DNA from: Arthrobacter sp. H16F315
GTDB taxonomy: Bacteria; Actinomycetota; Actinomycetes; Actinomycetales; Micrococcaceae
Reading direction: 5' to 3'
DNA length: 64,000 bases
Assembly (NCBI RefSeq): GCF_024124825.1
Contig: NZ_JAMXSS010000002.1
Location: forward strand, 2,790,001-2,854,000
The notes beneath the pieces are model-generated. The model saw nothing but the letters and a program-made list of their open reading frames with translations, was not told where the DNA came from and made no database searches. This document shows positions 37,910-47,434 of the stretch, one piece after another. The translations under genes and the position numbers were made by a program. Within the stretch, counting starts at the first letter, position 1. Every line of letters starts with the position of its first letter.

Positions 37910-40293
37910 GGTGCCATCCCGGCTTCGCCGAAACGGTTGGCGGCCGCAGGGCGGCTGTCGGATGTCCGCTAACCGATGTGAAGGTCACGGTGAGGGTGAC
38001 GCCGGAGGCCGGGTCCGCGACGGCGGCGGCCAGCTGCGCGCCCCGCTGGACCAGGTATTTGGAGATTGCGGTACCCGTTGACGCTGCCATGGCTGCGGCG
38101 ATCCGGTTCGCTGCAGCAGGATCGCTCACCAGGGAGGAGCGCAGCAGCCGTCGGCTGATTTTCCTTGTCAGGTCGGGAAGGTAGATGGCACGAAGTTCCG
38201 AGAGCACGGCAGGCAGATCCCGCTGTCCCGAGGGGGCTGAGCGTTGGATGGATGCCAGCAGCGCCCGGGCCCGGCGCTCCGAGAGCCTGATCGCTATCCT
38301 CAGTTGCCTGCCGGCCGGATCCCAGTCAATGACGAGCAGCCGTCTGGGCCGGGCGCTCTTGCGTGCGGGCAGCTGCCCGGCGCGGATCCGGAAGTAGCGC
38401 TGCCCCGGCACCGGCTGCTGTGCCAGGGGGAATCGATGCAGCGCCAGCGGCGCGCGTCCAAGCCCGGGTTCCCGCAACAGCAGGCCCGCGGCTTCCGCTG
38501 TCAGGGGCTGGAATTCGTTGTCGACCGGGTGCTCGCCGGCAGGCAACCCTTCGTCTCGAGTGAAGTGGCCCGGTATCGTGCCCGGCAGCGTCTCGTAAAG
38601 GTCGATCTCCGCCTGCACGGGCCAACGGTCAACGCCCCGGTCCAACAGGTACGTTTCCATCGTCCCGCCGTCGGACCATCTCAAGGCCCGGGCCTGCTGC
38701 CGGGTGATCGGGACGGCGAAGACCTGCGAGTATTTGCGGAACCGGTACCGCGGCCGCAGCGAGCGCGGCATCAGGATCCAGTAGCCGTCTGAGCCGGCAG
38801 ATTCACGTTCCGGCAGATCTGCCCGCAAGAGCCGGTCGGGCAGGTAGGCCGCGGCGGCCCGCGAAAACGCACGCTGGACCGCGGCACTGACCTGGAGGGG
38901 GTCCTCGAGCGCTTCATCGGTGATCTCGTCAAGAACTTCCATGGCCGTCGCTTCTACCGTGGAGGCCAGGGCCTCCCCGGACAGGGACTGTTCCTGCTGC
39001 GGGCTTGTCTCCAGGCCCAGGGCGGTGAATCCAACGTCGACCCCGGCCTTGGCAATGAGCCGTGCCGCCTCCGGTCCCACCATCCCCTTGATCAGATTCG
39101 CCAGCGGAGTGGCAATCAGGTTGATGAGCTTTCCCCGGGCGCCGGTGAGTTTCAGTCCCAGCTTGAGCAGCGGCCGGATGGCAAGTACAACCGGCAGGAA
39201 CTGTTCAATTTCGGCCGTTGGCGGCTCGGTTCCGGTGTGCTCACTCAGCGCGCTGGCCAACCTGGCGCGTGCATCATCCAGCCCGGCAGCCTCGTCAAAC
39301 TCGGGCTCGATGTATTCCGATTCGTCGAATTCCCCGGATTCTTCACCGGCGGATTCGACCGGGTACAGCAGGTTTACAAGTTCGGTGTCAAAATTCTGTG
39401 CCAGCGCGCCCGCGGACCCCGCAATTTCGTCGGTTTCGGTCGCCGGGAACTCCCCCGCCTCGTCAAGACCAAGCTTGGTCATCAGGATCTTCACGGCCGG
39501 CCGCACATAGGAGGGCAGCAAGCGGGTCAGCGGGGCGGCCAGCTTCTTGACCACGCCCTTGAGCAGGGCCAATCCGATTCCTTTGAGTCTGTTGAGGATA
39601 GGTCCGATCAGGTGCTTGCCGATGGTCTGGATGCCGCTTTTAATCGTCTGCAGCCCGCTCTTCGCCAGGTCGATAACGCCCTTCACCGGGTTCTTGATGA
39701 AGTTCCCTGCCTGGCGGACCCTCTCCTTGATGAAAGACTTCGCCTTTCGCAGCAGCTTTCCCAGAAAGTTGTCGAAGACCTCCGATCCGAGGGTGGGCGC
39801 CGGCTCCAGGGAGTCCAGGAGCTCGTCCAGTTCCTGCTCGCTCAGTCTGGTCAAATCGGTATTTTCCAGGCCCCCGCCGATCCTGTTGATCGAGTTTTCC
39901 CATTCATTTGTCAGCGGATCGATCCACTCATCGAGCGCCTCGCGGGTTCCGGCATCCGTCGGCGCCTGCAGACCATTCCTGGGCATCGGCCAGCACACGC
40001 GAGGCTCCCTCGTTGAGCAGTTGTTCGAGGGCGTCCTCAAATTCCTCGTCATGGAGGGTTTCGAGGAAATCGCGTGCTTCAGCCGTTTCCCGCTCGACGT
40101 CGACTTCGCTGTCAGCCTCGGCGCCAAAGGGGGAATCCGTGTAATAGATCGCTTCGAACAAGGCGTCACCGTGCTCCTCCAAAGGAGCTTCGGCCCCAGG
40201 GGCTGCCTGATCGGTGAAATGCGAAAGCCCCGCGAACGGGGAGGTATAGCTCCCGGCTTCTCCGGAAGAAGCCGAATAGGAATCGACGCTCAT
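37902..40293 (-). CDS. Large acidic/cationic helical protein of unknown function, frame-broken
   Basis: About 796 residues when joined; ATG 40293 has a strong GGAGGTGGG site. Residues 1-110 are acidic (DSEVDVERETAEARDFLETL in part). Residues about 177-267 form a strongly basic, amphipathic helical block with repeated Lys/Leu/Ile spacing (KLLRKAKSFIKERV, IGKHLIGPILNRLKGIGLAL, VVKKLAAPL). A second acidic patch follows (GEESGEFDESEYIEPEFDEA), then a C-terminal half with RYRFRKYSQVFAVP and a final beta-rich region. The frame breaks near 39965-39975; deleting one base gives EWLQAPTDAGT. No homologue with known function recognised. Confidence 0.65.
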
Positions 40294-40374
40294 TTTCCCA
40301 CCTCCGTTATTCCTCTTGTTCCCATGATCGGGCCCGGTGTCTTCCCGGCCGTCAATCCTGCGTATCTTCCCGCG

Positions 40375-40700
40375 TCAGCCGCCGCCCCGCGGCGGGACCG
40401 CCGCGCTCCGGGGACCGGGACCGCCGAGTTCTTCCAGCAGTCGCTCGACCAGCACACACACCTCGTCGACGCTGGCGAAGACCCATTGGCGTGCCGGGTC
40501 GGCGGGGTTCCCCCGGTCAGGATGCGGACGATCAGCTGCCCCCCGTCCCGCCTGGCCCGGATAACAATGATCTGGTAGTCGGTATATTCCACTTCTGCAG
40601 CTTCCCGCCCGGCCATCGTTTGCGGCGTCAACGTTCCGTCCGCGTTGACACAGTGTTGACACCGGGTGGACGTCGGAGTCTGATGATCAAAGTGATCCAT
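40375..40700 (-). CDS. Unknown 108-residue protein, first gene of the operon, frame-broken
   Basis: Joined product contains EVEYTDYQIIVIRARRDGGQ, LIVRILTGGTPADPARQWVF and ASVDEVCVLVERLLEELGG, a compact alpha/beta pattern. The frame changes at the GGGG run 40504-40507, where one more base gives TGGTPADPARQW. Start could be ATG 40700 or ATG 40613 (MAGREAAEVEY). Only 29 bases separate 40700 from the divergent SARP gene, so promoters overlap. Confidence 0.55.
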
Positions 40701-40729
40701 TCACGGCCGCGTATCCGGGGAGGGCCCTG

Positions 40730-41491
40730 ATGCACCCATCACATCGTCCCGTCGTGGCACACCCTGACGGGCGGGTCAGCCTTTCGCTACTCGGAGGGTT
40801 CTCCTTGCGCATCGCCAACGCCCCGGTATCGTTGCCGCTGCACGCCCGCCGCGTCATCGCCTACCTATCGCTGGACAAGCTCGGGGCACACGACTGCGAC
40901 CGGACGGTGCTGGCCGAACGGCTGTGGACGGACTCAACGTCCGAACGTTGCCGCGGAAGCCTCCGGACGGCACTCTGGCGGATCCGCAGCGCCGATTCGC
41001 GCCTGATCGATGGGGACTCGGACCGGGTGTGGCTAGCCGACGACGTCGAGGTGGATGTGCACCGCCTGCGCCGACAGGCAGAACGGATACTGACCGATGC
41101 GCGCGGTGAACCCGAACATTCGCAGTTTCTGGCACATGCGGAGGAACTTCTTCCGGGTTGGGACGAGGACTGGCTGTTGCTGGCCCGCGAGCAGCTGCGC
41201 CAGATGCGCCTGCACGCGTCCGAGGTAACCGCGCGCAGGCTTCGTGAACGGGAACGCTACATCGAAGCCATCGACGTCTTGCTGGCGGTAGTTGCCGAGG
41301 AGCCGCTGCGTGAGTCCGCGCAACGGCTCCTGATCGATGCTCATCTGGGCGAAGGCAACGTATTCGAGGCCAGGCGGCAGCTCAACGGATATGCCCGCCT
41401 GCTGTGGACCGAACTGGGGTTGCGCCCCTCGCCGGAGTTATTCAGGAAGGTCGGCTTGGTCATGCCAGTGCAGGGAACTGCGACGCACTAG
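40730..41491 (+). CDS. SARP/BTAD transcriptional activator
   Basis: A 253-residue regulator. Residues 15-105 form an OmpR-like winged helix (RVSLSLLGGFSLRIANAPV, RTVLAERLWTDSTSERCRGS in part, LRTALWRIRS). Residues 110-250 are the bacterial transcriptional activation domain (VDVHRLRRQAERILTD, ESAQRLLIDAHLGEGNVFEA, ARRQLNGYARLLWTELGLRP in part, PSPEL). SARPs bind direct repeats near -35 and switch on secondary-metabolite or accessory clusters. ATG 40730 has GGAGGG 5 bases upstream. Divergent from the operon and convergent with the M1-like gene. Confidence 0.9.
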   Translation: MHPSHRPVVAHPDGRVSLSLLGGFSLRIANAPVSLPLHARRVIAYLSLDKLGAHDCDRTVLAERLWTDSTSERCRGSLRTALWRIRSADSRLIDGDSDRVWLADDVEVDVHRLRRQAERILTDARGEPEHSQFLAHAEELLPGWDEDWLLLAREQLRQMRLHASEVTARRLRERERYIEAIDVLLAVVAEEPLRESAQRLLIDAHLGEGNVFEARRQLNGYARLLWTELGLRPSPELFRKVGLVMPVQGTATH

Positions 41492-41495
41492 TTGC

Positions 41496-43159
41496 CTACG
41501 CCGGGAGCAACAGCGCCGATACCCTGGTCCGTGGCGAGGGGTCGCAGCCGCGGGCATGCACCGAGGCCACCAGCATCGTCCCGGTCCACGACCTCTGCCT
41601 GAGGGCTTCCGATGCCGTCGTCCAGACTTCTCGTTCTTCCCCTGGTTGGAGATCGAAGCCCCCGGTGGCGGCGATGTTCCGGCAGGCCCCCGCCGCCCGC
41701 TCCCCACCCGTAGCGGCACCGGCCAACGAAAACACCACCATAAAGTGCCTGCAAGCACCGCCCCCGAAGTCGTTGCTCACACTGACCCGAATCCGGTCCC
41801 CTGCACCCCGGGCCACCAACCCATGGAGCCGAAGCTTCGGAGCCGGCGCCGGGTCGGGAAGCCCGTAAACAAACCGGTGGAAGGCATCGACCACAGACGT
41901 CTCACCGCCAGCAACCAGGATGTCTGCCTCCAGCCCGATCGTGGAAAGCGGAGCGTTGCAATGCCGGGCGTACACGGCCCGCATGCAGGCGCGCAGGAGT
42001 TCCACCCCCAGCGCGTCGGCCAGCCCGCGAAAGAATCGGCTACCGTCCGTATAGGCATTGACGGCAGTCCGGCGGTCAAAGGGACGCCGGGAACACAGTT
42101 CCACCGGGGATTCATTGAAGTCGAAAGCCTCCAATTGGACCGCACCGTGCTCATGGTAGGAGGTGAAGGCCTCGTCCCACCACCCGTCGGCCTGCGAGGC
42201 CGGCATGACCCCGCGGGAAAACCAGGAATGGAAAACCTCGTGGGCCAGCGCCCGCCGGGATGTGGTGGCCCCATGGTGGTATTCCATCCCACCGCGGTTG
42301 CCGTTGAAGAAGCAGACGAACCGGTTCCCCGGGAACCTGCCGTAGTCCGCCTCGTTCTGCGCCAGCAGACACTCGATCCTGCCCAGCTCATGGCCGAGGT
42401 CCTCCGGTCCGGCGGAGCATTTCCATGCCTCGACAGTGACGGCGGTGCCCGAGACCGGTAATACCACCGTCGACCTCTGGCCCTCGACGGTGGCCGCCGG
42501 GCGGAGCTCCACAAGGTGCGAAAGGGTGGTGAACGACGCCGGGAATGCAACGGACCAGCGTCCCGGGCCGCCAACGGCAACGTCCCCGTTGCTGATCAGC
42601 ACGTGCGCAACCTCCGTCCCTGTCAGGGTGATGTTGAGGGTGACGGGGAACTGGTCGAACGGAAGGTTGGAGGGAAACCAGGCTTCCAGGTAGCGGCCCG
42701 CGAAGAGGTCCGACATGCCCAGCGTCCAACGCAGCGCGGGACCGCCGGACCACTCCAGCACCGGCGGCGAGGCCCCGCCCAGCTCAGCTTGCGGCAACCC
42801 CAACCGGTAGACGAACCGAAGGCTGTGGACGGACCCACGGTCTTGGAACCGGCGCAGGACCCGGACGGAGCCGGCCGGTCCAGCACCGACGTCGCACCCG
42901 CCGATCATTTCCGGATCGAGCGGCACCCCGTCCAGCCAGCAGCTGTCCACACTCTGACGTAAATCGAAAAACGGGTTGCCCCGGTGGGACCCACCCGATA
43001 ATCCATCGTCGCCGCGGCCACTGACGTGCCCCGGACTGCATCAAAGGACACATCGGCCCGAAGCTCCAGGACGTGCACGGGGACCACCATCAAGCTGCCG
43101 GCCAGGGTTGCCGGCGGGGCATTGGAAAAGTCCGCGGCCCCAGGGCCCGTGCCACTCAC
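41496..43159 (-). CDS. M1/M61-like metallopeptidase, frame-broken near N-terminus
   Basis: About 554 residues when joined. The N-terminal beta domain begins near GTG 43159 (ADVSFDAVRGTSVAAATMDY) and continues in the other frame after the CCCC run 42979-42982; one more C gives GPTGGNPFFDLRQSVDSCWL. The catalytic region has RGGMEYHHG, the zinc motif HEVFHSW at about 307 and the third ligand in WWDEAFTSYHEH about 19 residues later. A C-terminal immunoglobulin-like stretch follows. No clear signal peptide. It ends 4 bases from the SARP stop. Possibly an aminopeptidase linked with the SARP cluster. Confidence 0.75.
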
Positions 43160-43274
43160 ACCTCAGGAATAGCACGGCTGGCATCCGCTGTCACGGGAAA
43201 TAGCGCCGCACACCCGCCGGACGGTGCAAACCAACGCTCGCGGCGCACTATGGGCACCGCAGCTGCGGGCGGGT

Positions 43275-43292
43275 GTTAAGGATCCGTCAAGA
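43275..43292 (+). promoter_or_regulatory. Putative KdpE box before the APC permease gene
   Basis: TTAAG-GATCCG-TCAAGA (43276-43292) has the same half-sites and 6-base gap as the two motifs before the kdp operon. It lies about 87 bases before the permease start. Confidence 0.55.
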
Positions 43293-43378
43293 CTTCTGCG
43301 GGTCCGGCAGCGTCGACTGAGCCCGGTGTTAGGGTCGGCAGTGACACACGATGCCGGGCATCGCGCGGAGAGGCACGG

Positions 43379-45356
43379 ATGACCACAATGAGCAGGCCGC
43401 CTGCGGACCCCTCGGCGGCGCGGCCGGGTGCCCGTGAAAACTTCAGGAGCTGGCTCCTGTTCGGCCTACAGGACGCAAAGGGCACCCACCAAGGGCCCGG
43501 TGCCGTGAGTGAATCGCATCTGAAGAAGCATCCATGGTGGCAGGTGATGTGCCTGACCGGCGTCGACTACTTCTCAACCCTGGGCTACCAGCCGGCCATC
43601 GCAGCGCTCGCCGCCGGTGTGATCTCGCCGCTGGCGACGATGGTACTGGTGGCTGTCACACTGTTGGGCGCCCTTCCCGTCTACCGCCGGGTTGCCGGGG
43701 AGAGCCACCGCGGCGAGGGTTCCATCGCCATGCTGGAGCGGCTGCTGCCCCGTTGGGGCGGCAAGCTTTTTGTGCTCGTTCTGCTGGGTTTCGCCGCGAC
43801 GGACTTTATGATCACCATGACGTTGTCTGCGGCCGACGCCACAGCCCACGCGATCCAGAACCCGTTCGTTCCGGGCTGGCTGCAAGGCCAAAACGTGCCG
43901 GTGACTCTTTTCCTGCTGGCCATGCTCGGCGCGGTCTTCCTCCGCGGGTTTAAAGGAGGCCATGGGCGTCGCGGTCGTCCTGGTCGGCATTTACCTCAGC
44001 CTCAACGTCGTGGTGGTGATCACCACCGTCCTTGAAGTGCTGGCCCACCCTGTTGCCGTCGGGGACTGGTGGACCGCCCTGACAACCTCCCATGGCAACC
44101 CGTTTATGGTGGTCGGCATCGCCCTGCTGGTCTTCCCCAAGCTCGCACTGGGCCTGTCCGGCTTCGAGACCGGAGTGGCCGTGATGCCGCAGATCCAGGG
44201 AAAGCCGGGTGACACCGAGGAGAATCCGGCCGGCAGGATCGAAGGTGCCCGGCGGCTGCTGACAACCGCCGCCGTCATTATGAGCACCTTCCTGATCACC
44301 ACCAGCTTCACGACAGTGATCCTGATCCCGGAGCAGGAGTTCCAAACGGGCGGCCAGGCCAACGGCCGAGCCCTGGCTTTCCTGGCCCACGAATACCTGG
44401 GGGCAGGGTTCGGCACTGTCTACGACGTGAGCACGATCGCCATTCTCTGGTTCGCCGGCGCGTCCGCGATGGCCGGGCTGCTCAACCTCGTCCCGCGGTA
44501 CCTTCCCCGCTACGGGATGGCCCCGGGGTGGGCGCGTGCCGTGCGTCCGTTGGTCCTGGTGTTCACATTGGTCGGATTCCTGATCACATGGCTGTTTAAT
44601 GCCGACGTCGACGCGCAGGGCGGTGCCTACGCCACCGGCGTCCTGGTGCTGATGACCTCCGCAGCGGTTGCCGTGGCGCTTTCAGCCCGGCGCGCGAGGC
44701 AGCGCAAGCGGACTCTGGGTTTTGGCCTTATCGCAGCGGTGTTCATCTACACAACGGTGGCCAACATCATTGAGCGCCCCGAAGGCATCCGGATTGCAGC
44801 GATCTTTATTGTGGGCATCATCGTGATCTCGTTGCTCTCACGCGTCCGGAGGGCCTTCGAACTTCACGCCACCCATGTCCATCTGGACCGGCAGGCACTG
44901 GAATTTATGTCTGCCGATTTGGACGGGCCCATTGCCATCATCGCGCACGAGCCGCTGCGCCTGAGCGCCACGGCCTACCGGGACAAGCTGACATCGGCGA
45001 TCCAGGTCAGCCACCTGCCGGTGGACTACCAGGCGTTGTTCCTGGAAGTGGTCGTCGACGATTCCTCTGACTTTGAAACGGCTTTGGAGGTGCGAGGGGT
45101 GACCCGGCACGGGTACAGGGTCCTGGAAGTCCACGGACCCGTTGTGCCGAACACCATCGCCTCAGTGTTGCTCCACATCCGGGACGTGACCGGATTGATG
45201 CCGCATATCTACTTCCGCTGGACCGAGGGAAACCCGGTCACCAACCTGCTGCGCTTCCTCGCGTTCGGTGAGGGCGAGATCGCCCCCGTGACCCGTGAGG
45301 TGCTCCGGGAGGCCGAACCCGATGTCACCAAACGGCCCTGGGTCCACGTCGGCTGA
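43379..45356 (+). CDS. APC-superfamily permease, probable potassium importer, frame-broken
   Basis: About 658 residues when joined. It begins with a cytosolic segment and the family stretch [20 protein letters not shown], then about twelve helices and a C-terminal cytosolic domain of about 190 residues. The frame changes at AAA 43952-43954; with one A fewer it reads [17 protein letters not shown]. General architecture (12 helices plus cytosolic domain) is like KimA potassium/proton symporters. Position 5' of kdp and a shared upstream motif support a potassium role; a polyamine or amino-acid substrate is the alternative. Confidence 0.72.
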
Positions 45357-45420
45357 TAGCCGGACGCCTGACGTCGTGCGCAGCACTTAAAGCAGCACGG
45401 ACCCGAATCCTCCGTGCGCG

Positions 45421-45469
45421 TTAAGACAGCGTCAAGATTCATCCTCCGGGCGTTAAGAAACCATCAGGG
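45421..45469 (+). promoter_or_regulatory. Two putative KdpE boxes before kdpF
   Basis: TTAAG-ACAGCG-TCAAGA (45421-45437) and TTAAG-AAACCA-TCAGGG (45453-45469) stand 32 bases apart, three helical turns, in the leader of the kdp operon. Direct-repeat half-sites like these suit an OmpR-type dimer. Confidence 0.6.
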
Positions 45470-45544
45470 ACCGGATATTCGGCCGTCGCTGGGAGTTGAC
45501 TTTCACTAGCCCCGCAAACGGGGAATGGATGAAAGGAACCTGCG

Positions 45545-45664
45545 ATGGCCGACCTGGCTGTTATCGGAATCCTCATGGTGTCAATGGGATTCGTTATGTG
45601 GATAGGCCATGTTGTGGCCGGGATGGTCGGCACCGCCGACGAACGGCCGGAGGGCGGCAAATGA
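45545..45664 (+). CDS. 39-residue membrane peptide upstream of kdpF
   Basis: ATG 45545 reads one hydrophobic helix (LAVIGILMVSMGFVMWIGHV) and an acidic tail (TADERPEGGK). Ribosome site GAAAGGAACC is present. Its stop overlaps the kdpF start (ATGA). It may be an extra small subunit or translational leader of the Kdp system. Confidence 0.6.
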   Translation: MADLAVIGILMVSMGFVMWIGHVVAGMVGTADERPEGGK

Positions 45665-45759
45665 GCGCCGACGCGGTCATGTGGCTGGTCCTGCTGATTG
45701 CCGGACTGTGCCTCTTCGGCTACCTGCTGGCCGTCCTGATCCACCCGGAAAAGTGGTGA
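45661..45759 (+). CDS. kdpF: KdpF, small stabilising subunit of the potassium ATPase
   Basis: 32 residues with a single helix and the typical ending: MWLVLLIAGLCLFGYLLAVL then IHPEKW. KdpF binds KdpA and stabilises the complex. Starts within the stop of the upstream peptide and lies 7 bases before kdpA. Confidence 0.85.
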   Translation: MSADAVMWLVLLIAGLCLFGYLLAVLIHPEKW

Positions 45760-45766
45760 GCAGACT

Positions 45767-47434
45767 ATGACTTTTAATGCTGCGTCCTTCATCGTCCAGG
45801 TGGCCGGACTCCTGATGGTGCTGGCGGGCCTGCACAAGCCCTTTGGTATCTATCTGGCCCGGGTATTCGAGGGCACAAAATCCAGCCGTCCTGAGCGCCT
45901 CTTCTACCGGCTTGCCGGAATCGACGCGGGCACTGAGCAGACCTGGTCCGTCTACCTGCGCAGCGTTCTGGCGTTTTCTGCTGTATCCATCCTGGCCGTG
46001 TACGGCCTCCAACGGCTCCAGGGCGTCCTGCCTGGCAGCGGCTCCCTGCCCGGCGTGGACCCGTGGATAGCCATGAACACCGCCGTTTCCTTTGTGACCA
46101 ACACGAACTGGCAAACGTATGCGCCGGAGGCCACCGTGGGCATTTTCGTTCAGATGGCCCTGCTTGCGGTCCAGAACTTCCTCTCCGCAGCGGTCGGCAT
46201 CGTCGTCGCAGTCGCCCTCATCCGCGGCATCGCCCGAACGAGGACGCAACGGCTGGGCAACTTCTGGGTGGATCTGGCCCGGACGTCGTTCCGGATCCTG
46301 CTGCCGATCGCGTTTATCGCGGCCGTGGTGATGGTCCTCGGCGGCGTGGTGCAGAACTTCTGGCCGACCGACGTCACGAACCAGTTCACCGGAATCAGCC
46401 AGACCATTCCCGGCGGCCCGGTGGCGTCCCAGGAAGCCATCAAGGTCCTCGGGACCAACGGCGGCGGCTACTTCAATGCCAACTCCGCCCACCCGTTCGA
46501 GAACCCCAACGCCGTCATCAGCTTCTTCGAGGTGTTCCTGATCCTGCTCATCCCTTCGGCCCTGCCCTACGCCTTCGGCCGGATGGTCGGCGACCAGAAG
46601 CAGGGCTACACCGTGGCTGCGGTAATGGGCTCCCTGTGGCTTGCTTCCACCACCCTGATGGGATGGGCCGTGGCTTCGGGCCAGGGCGCTGCGACCGCTG
46701 CGGCCGGCGGGCTGGGCGAAGGATTTGAACAACGCTTTGGTCCCGCGCCGAGCGCGATCTTCGCCGCGGCCACCTCGCTGACCTCCACCGGCGCGGTCAA
46801 CGTCGCCCATGACTCCCTGCCGCCGCTGGCCGGCGCAGTAGCCATGGTCAACATGATGCTCGGCGAAGTAGCCCCCGGCGGAACCGGCTCGGGGCTTTAC
46901 GGCCTGCTTATTCTGTCGATCATCGCCGTCTTCATCGCCGGCCTGATGGTGGGGCGGACCCCGGAGTACCTGGGCAAGAAGATCGGCCCAACGGAAATGA
47001 AGCTCGCAGCCATGTACATCCTGATCACTCCCACGCTGGTGCTGGCCCTGTCCGGTATCACCGTCCTGCTGCCGGATGCAGTTGCCAACGCCCCGTCGAC
47101 CGGTCCCCACCAGTTCAGTGAGGTGCTCTACGCCTTCACATCCGGGGCCAACAACAACGGGTCCGCTTTCGGCGGCATCACCACATCAGGGCCGTACCTC
47201 TCGGTCATGATGGGCCTGGCAATGCTGTTTGGCCGCTTCCTGCCGATTATCCTGGTGCTCGCCCTGGCCGGCTCCCTGGCCCGGCAAGGCAAGGTTCCCG
47301 CCTCCGCCGGTACCGTCCCCACCCACGGCTTGCTGTTCGGCGCCCTGCTGCTCGGCGTGACAGTAATTATGACCGCCGTGAGCTACTTCCCTGCCCTTGC
47401 CCTCGGGCCCCTCGCAGAAGGACTCCTCAAATGA
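45767..47434 (+). CDS. kdpA: KdpA, potassium-translocating subunit
   Basis: 555 residues, the ion-conducting subunit with four pseudo-repeats of M1-P-M2 type. Visible filter and linker motifs include [43 protein letters not shown] and [12 protein letters not shown], each a potassium-filter-like loop. Ends in ATGA overlap with the kdpB start at 47431. Confidence 0.97.
   Translation: MTFNAASFIVQVAGLLMVLAGLHKPFGIYLARVFEGTKSSRPERLFYRLAGIDAGTEQTWSVYLRSVLAFSAVSILAVYGLQRLQGVLPGSGSLPGVDPWIAMNTAVSFVTNTNWQTYAPEATVGIFVQMALLAVQNFLSAAVGIVVAVALIRGIARTRTQRLGNFWVDLARTSFRILLPIAFIAAVVMVLGGVVQNFWPTDVTNQFTGISQTIPGGPVASQEAIKVLGTNGGGYFNANSAHPFENPNAVISFFEVFLILLIPSALPYAFGRMVGDQKQGYTVAAVMGSLWLASTTLMGWAVASGQGAATAAAGGLGEGFEQRFGPAPSAIFAAATSLTSTGAVNVAHDSLPPLAGAVAMVNMMLGEVAPGGTGSGLYGLLILSIIAVFIAGLMVGRTPEYLGKKIGPTEMKLAAMYILITPTLVLALSGITVLLPDAVANAPSTGPHQFSEVLYAFTSGANNNGSAFGGITTSGPYLSVMMGLAMLFGRFLPIILVLALAGSLARQGKVPASAGTVPTHGLLFGALLLGVTVIMTAVSYFPALALGPLAEGLLK

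Noticed and set aside
31477..43159. Extracellular contractile injection system
   Set aside because: I looked for sheath, tube, spike, baseplate and AAA+ genes in the window and found none, so only effector-like genes can be claimed.
43952..43975. A genuine second gene start (AAAGGAGG then ATG at 43962) splitting the permease
   Set aside because: The ribosome-site-like sequence is tempting, but both halves are parts of one permease family and removal of one A restores it; a split gene remains possible.
45677..47110. 477-codon minus ORF across kdpA
   Set aside because: KdpA on the plus strand has all filter motifs; the antisense product is His/Gly/Gln-rich without domains.
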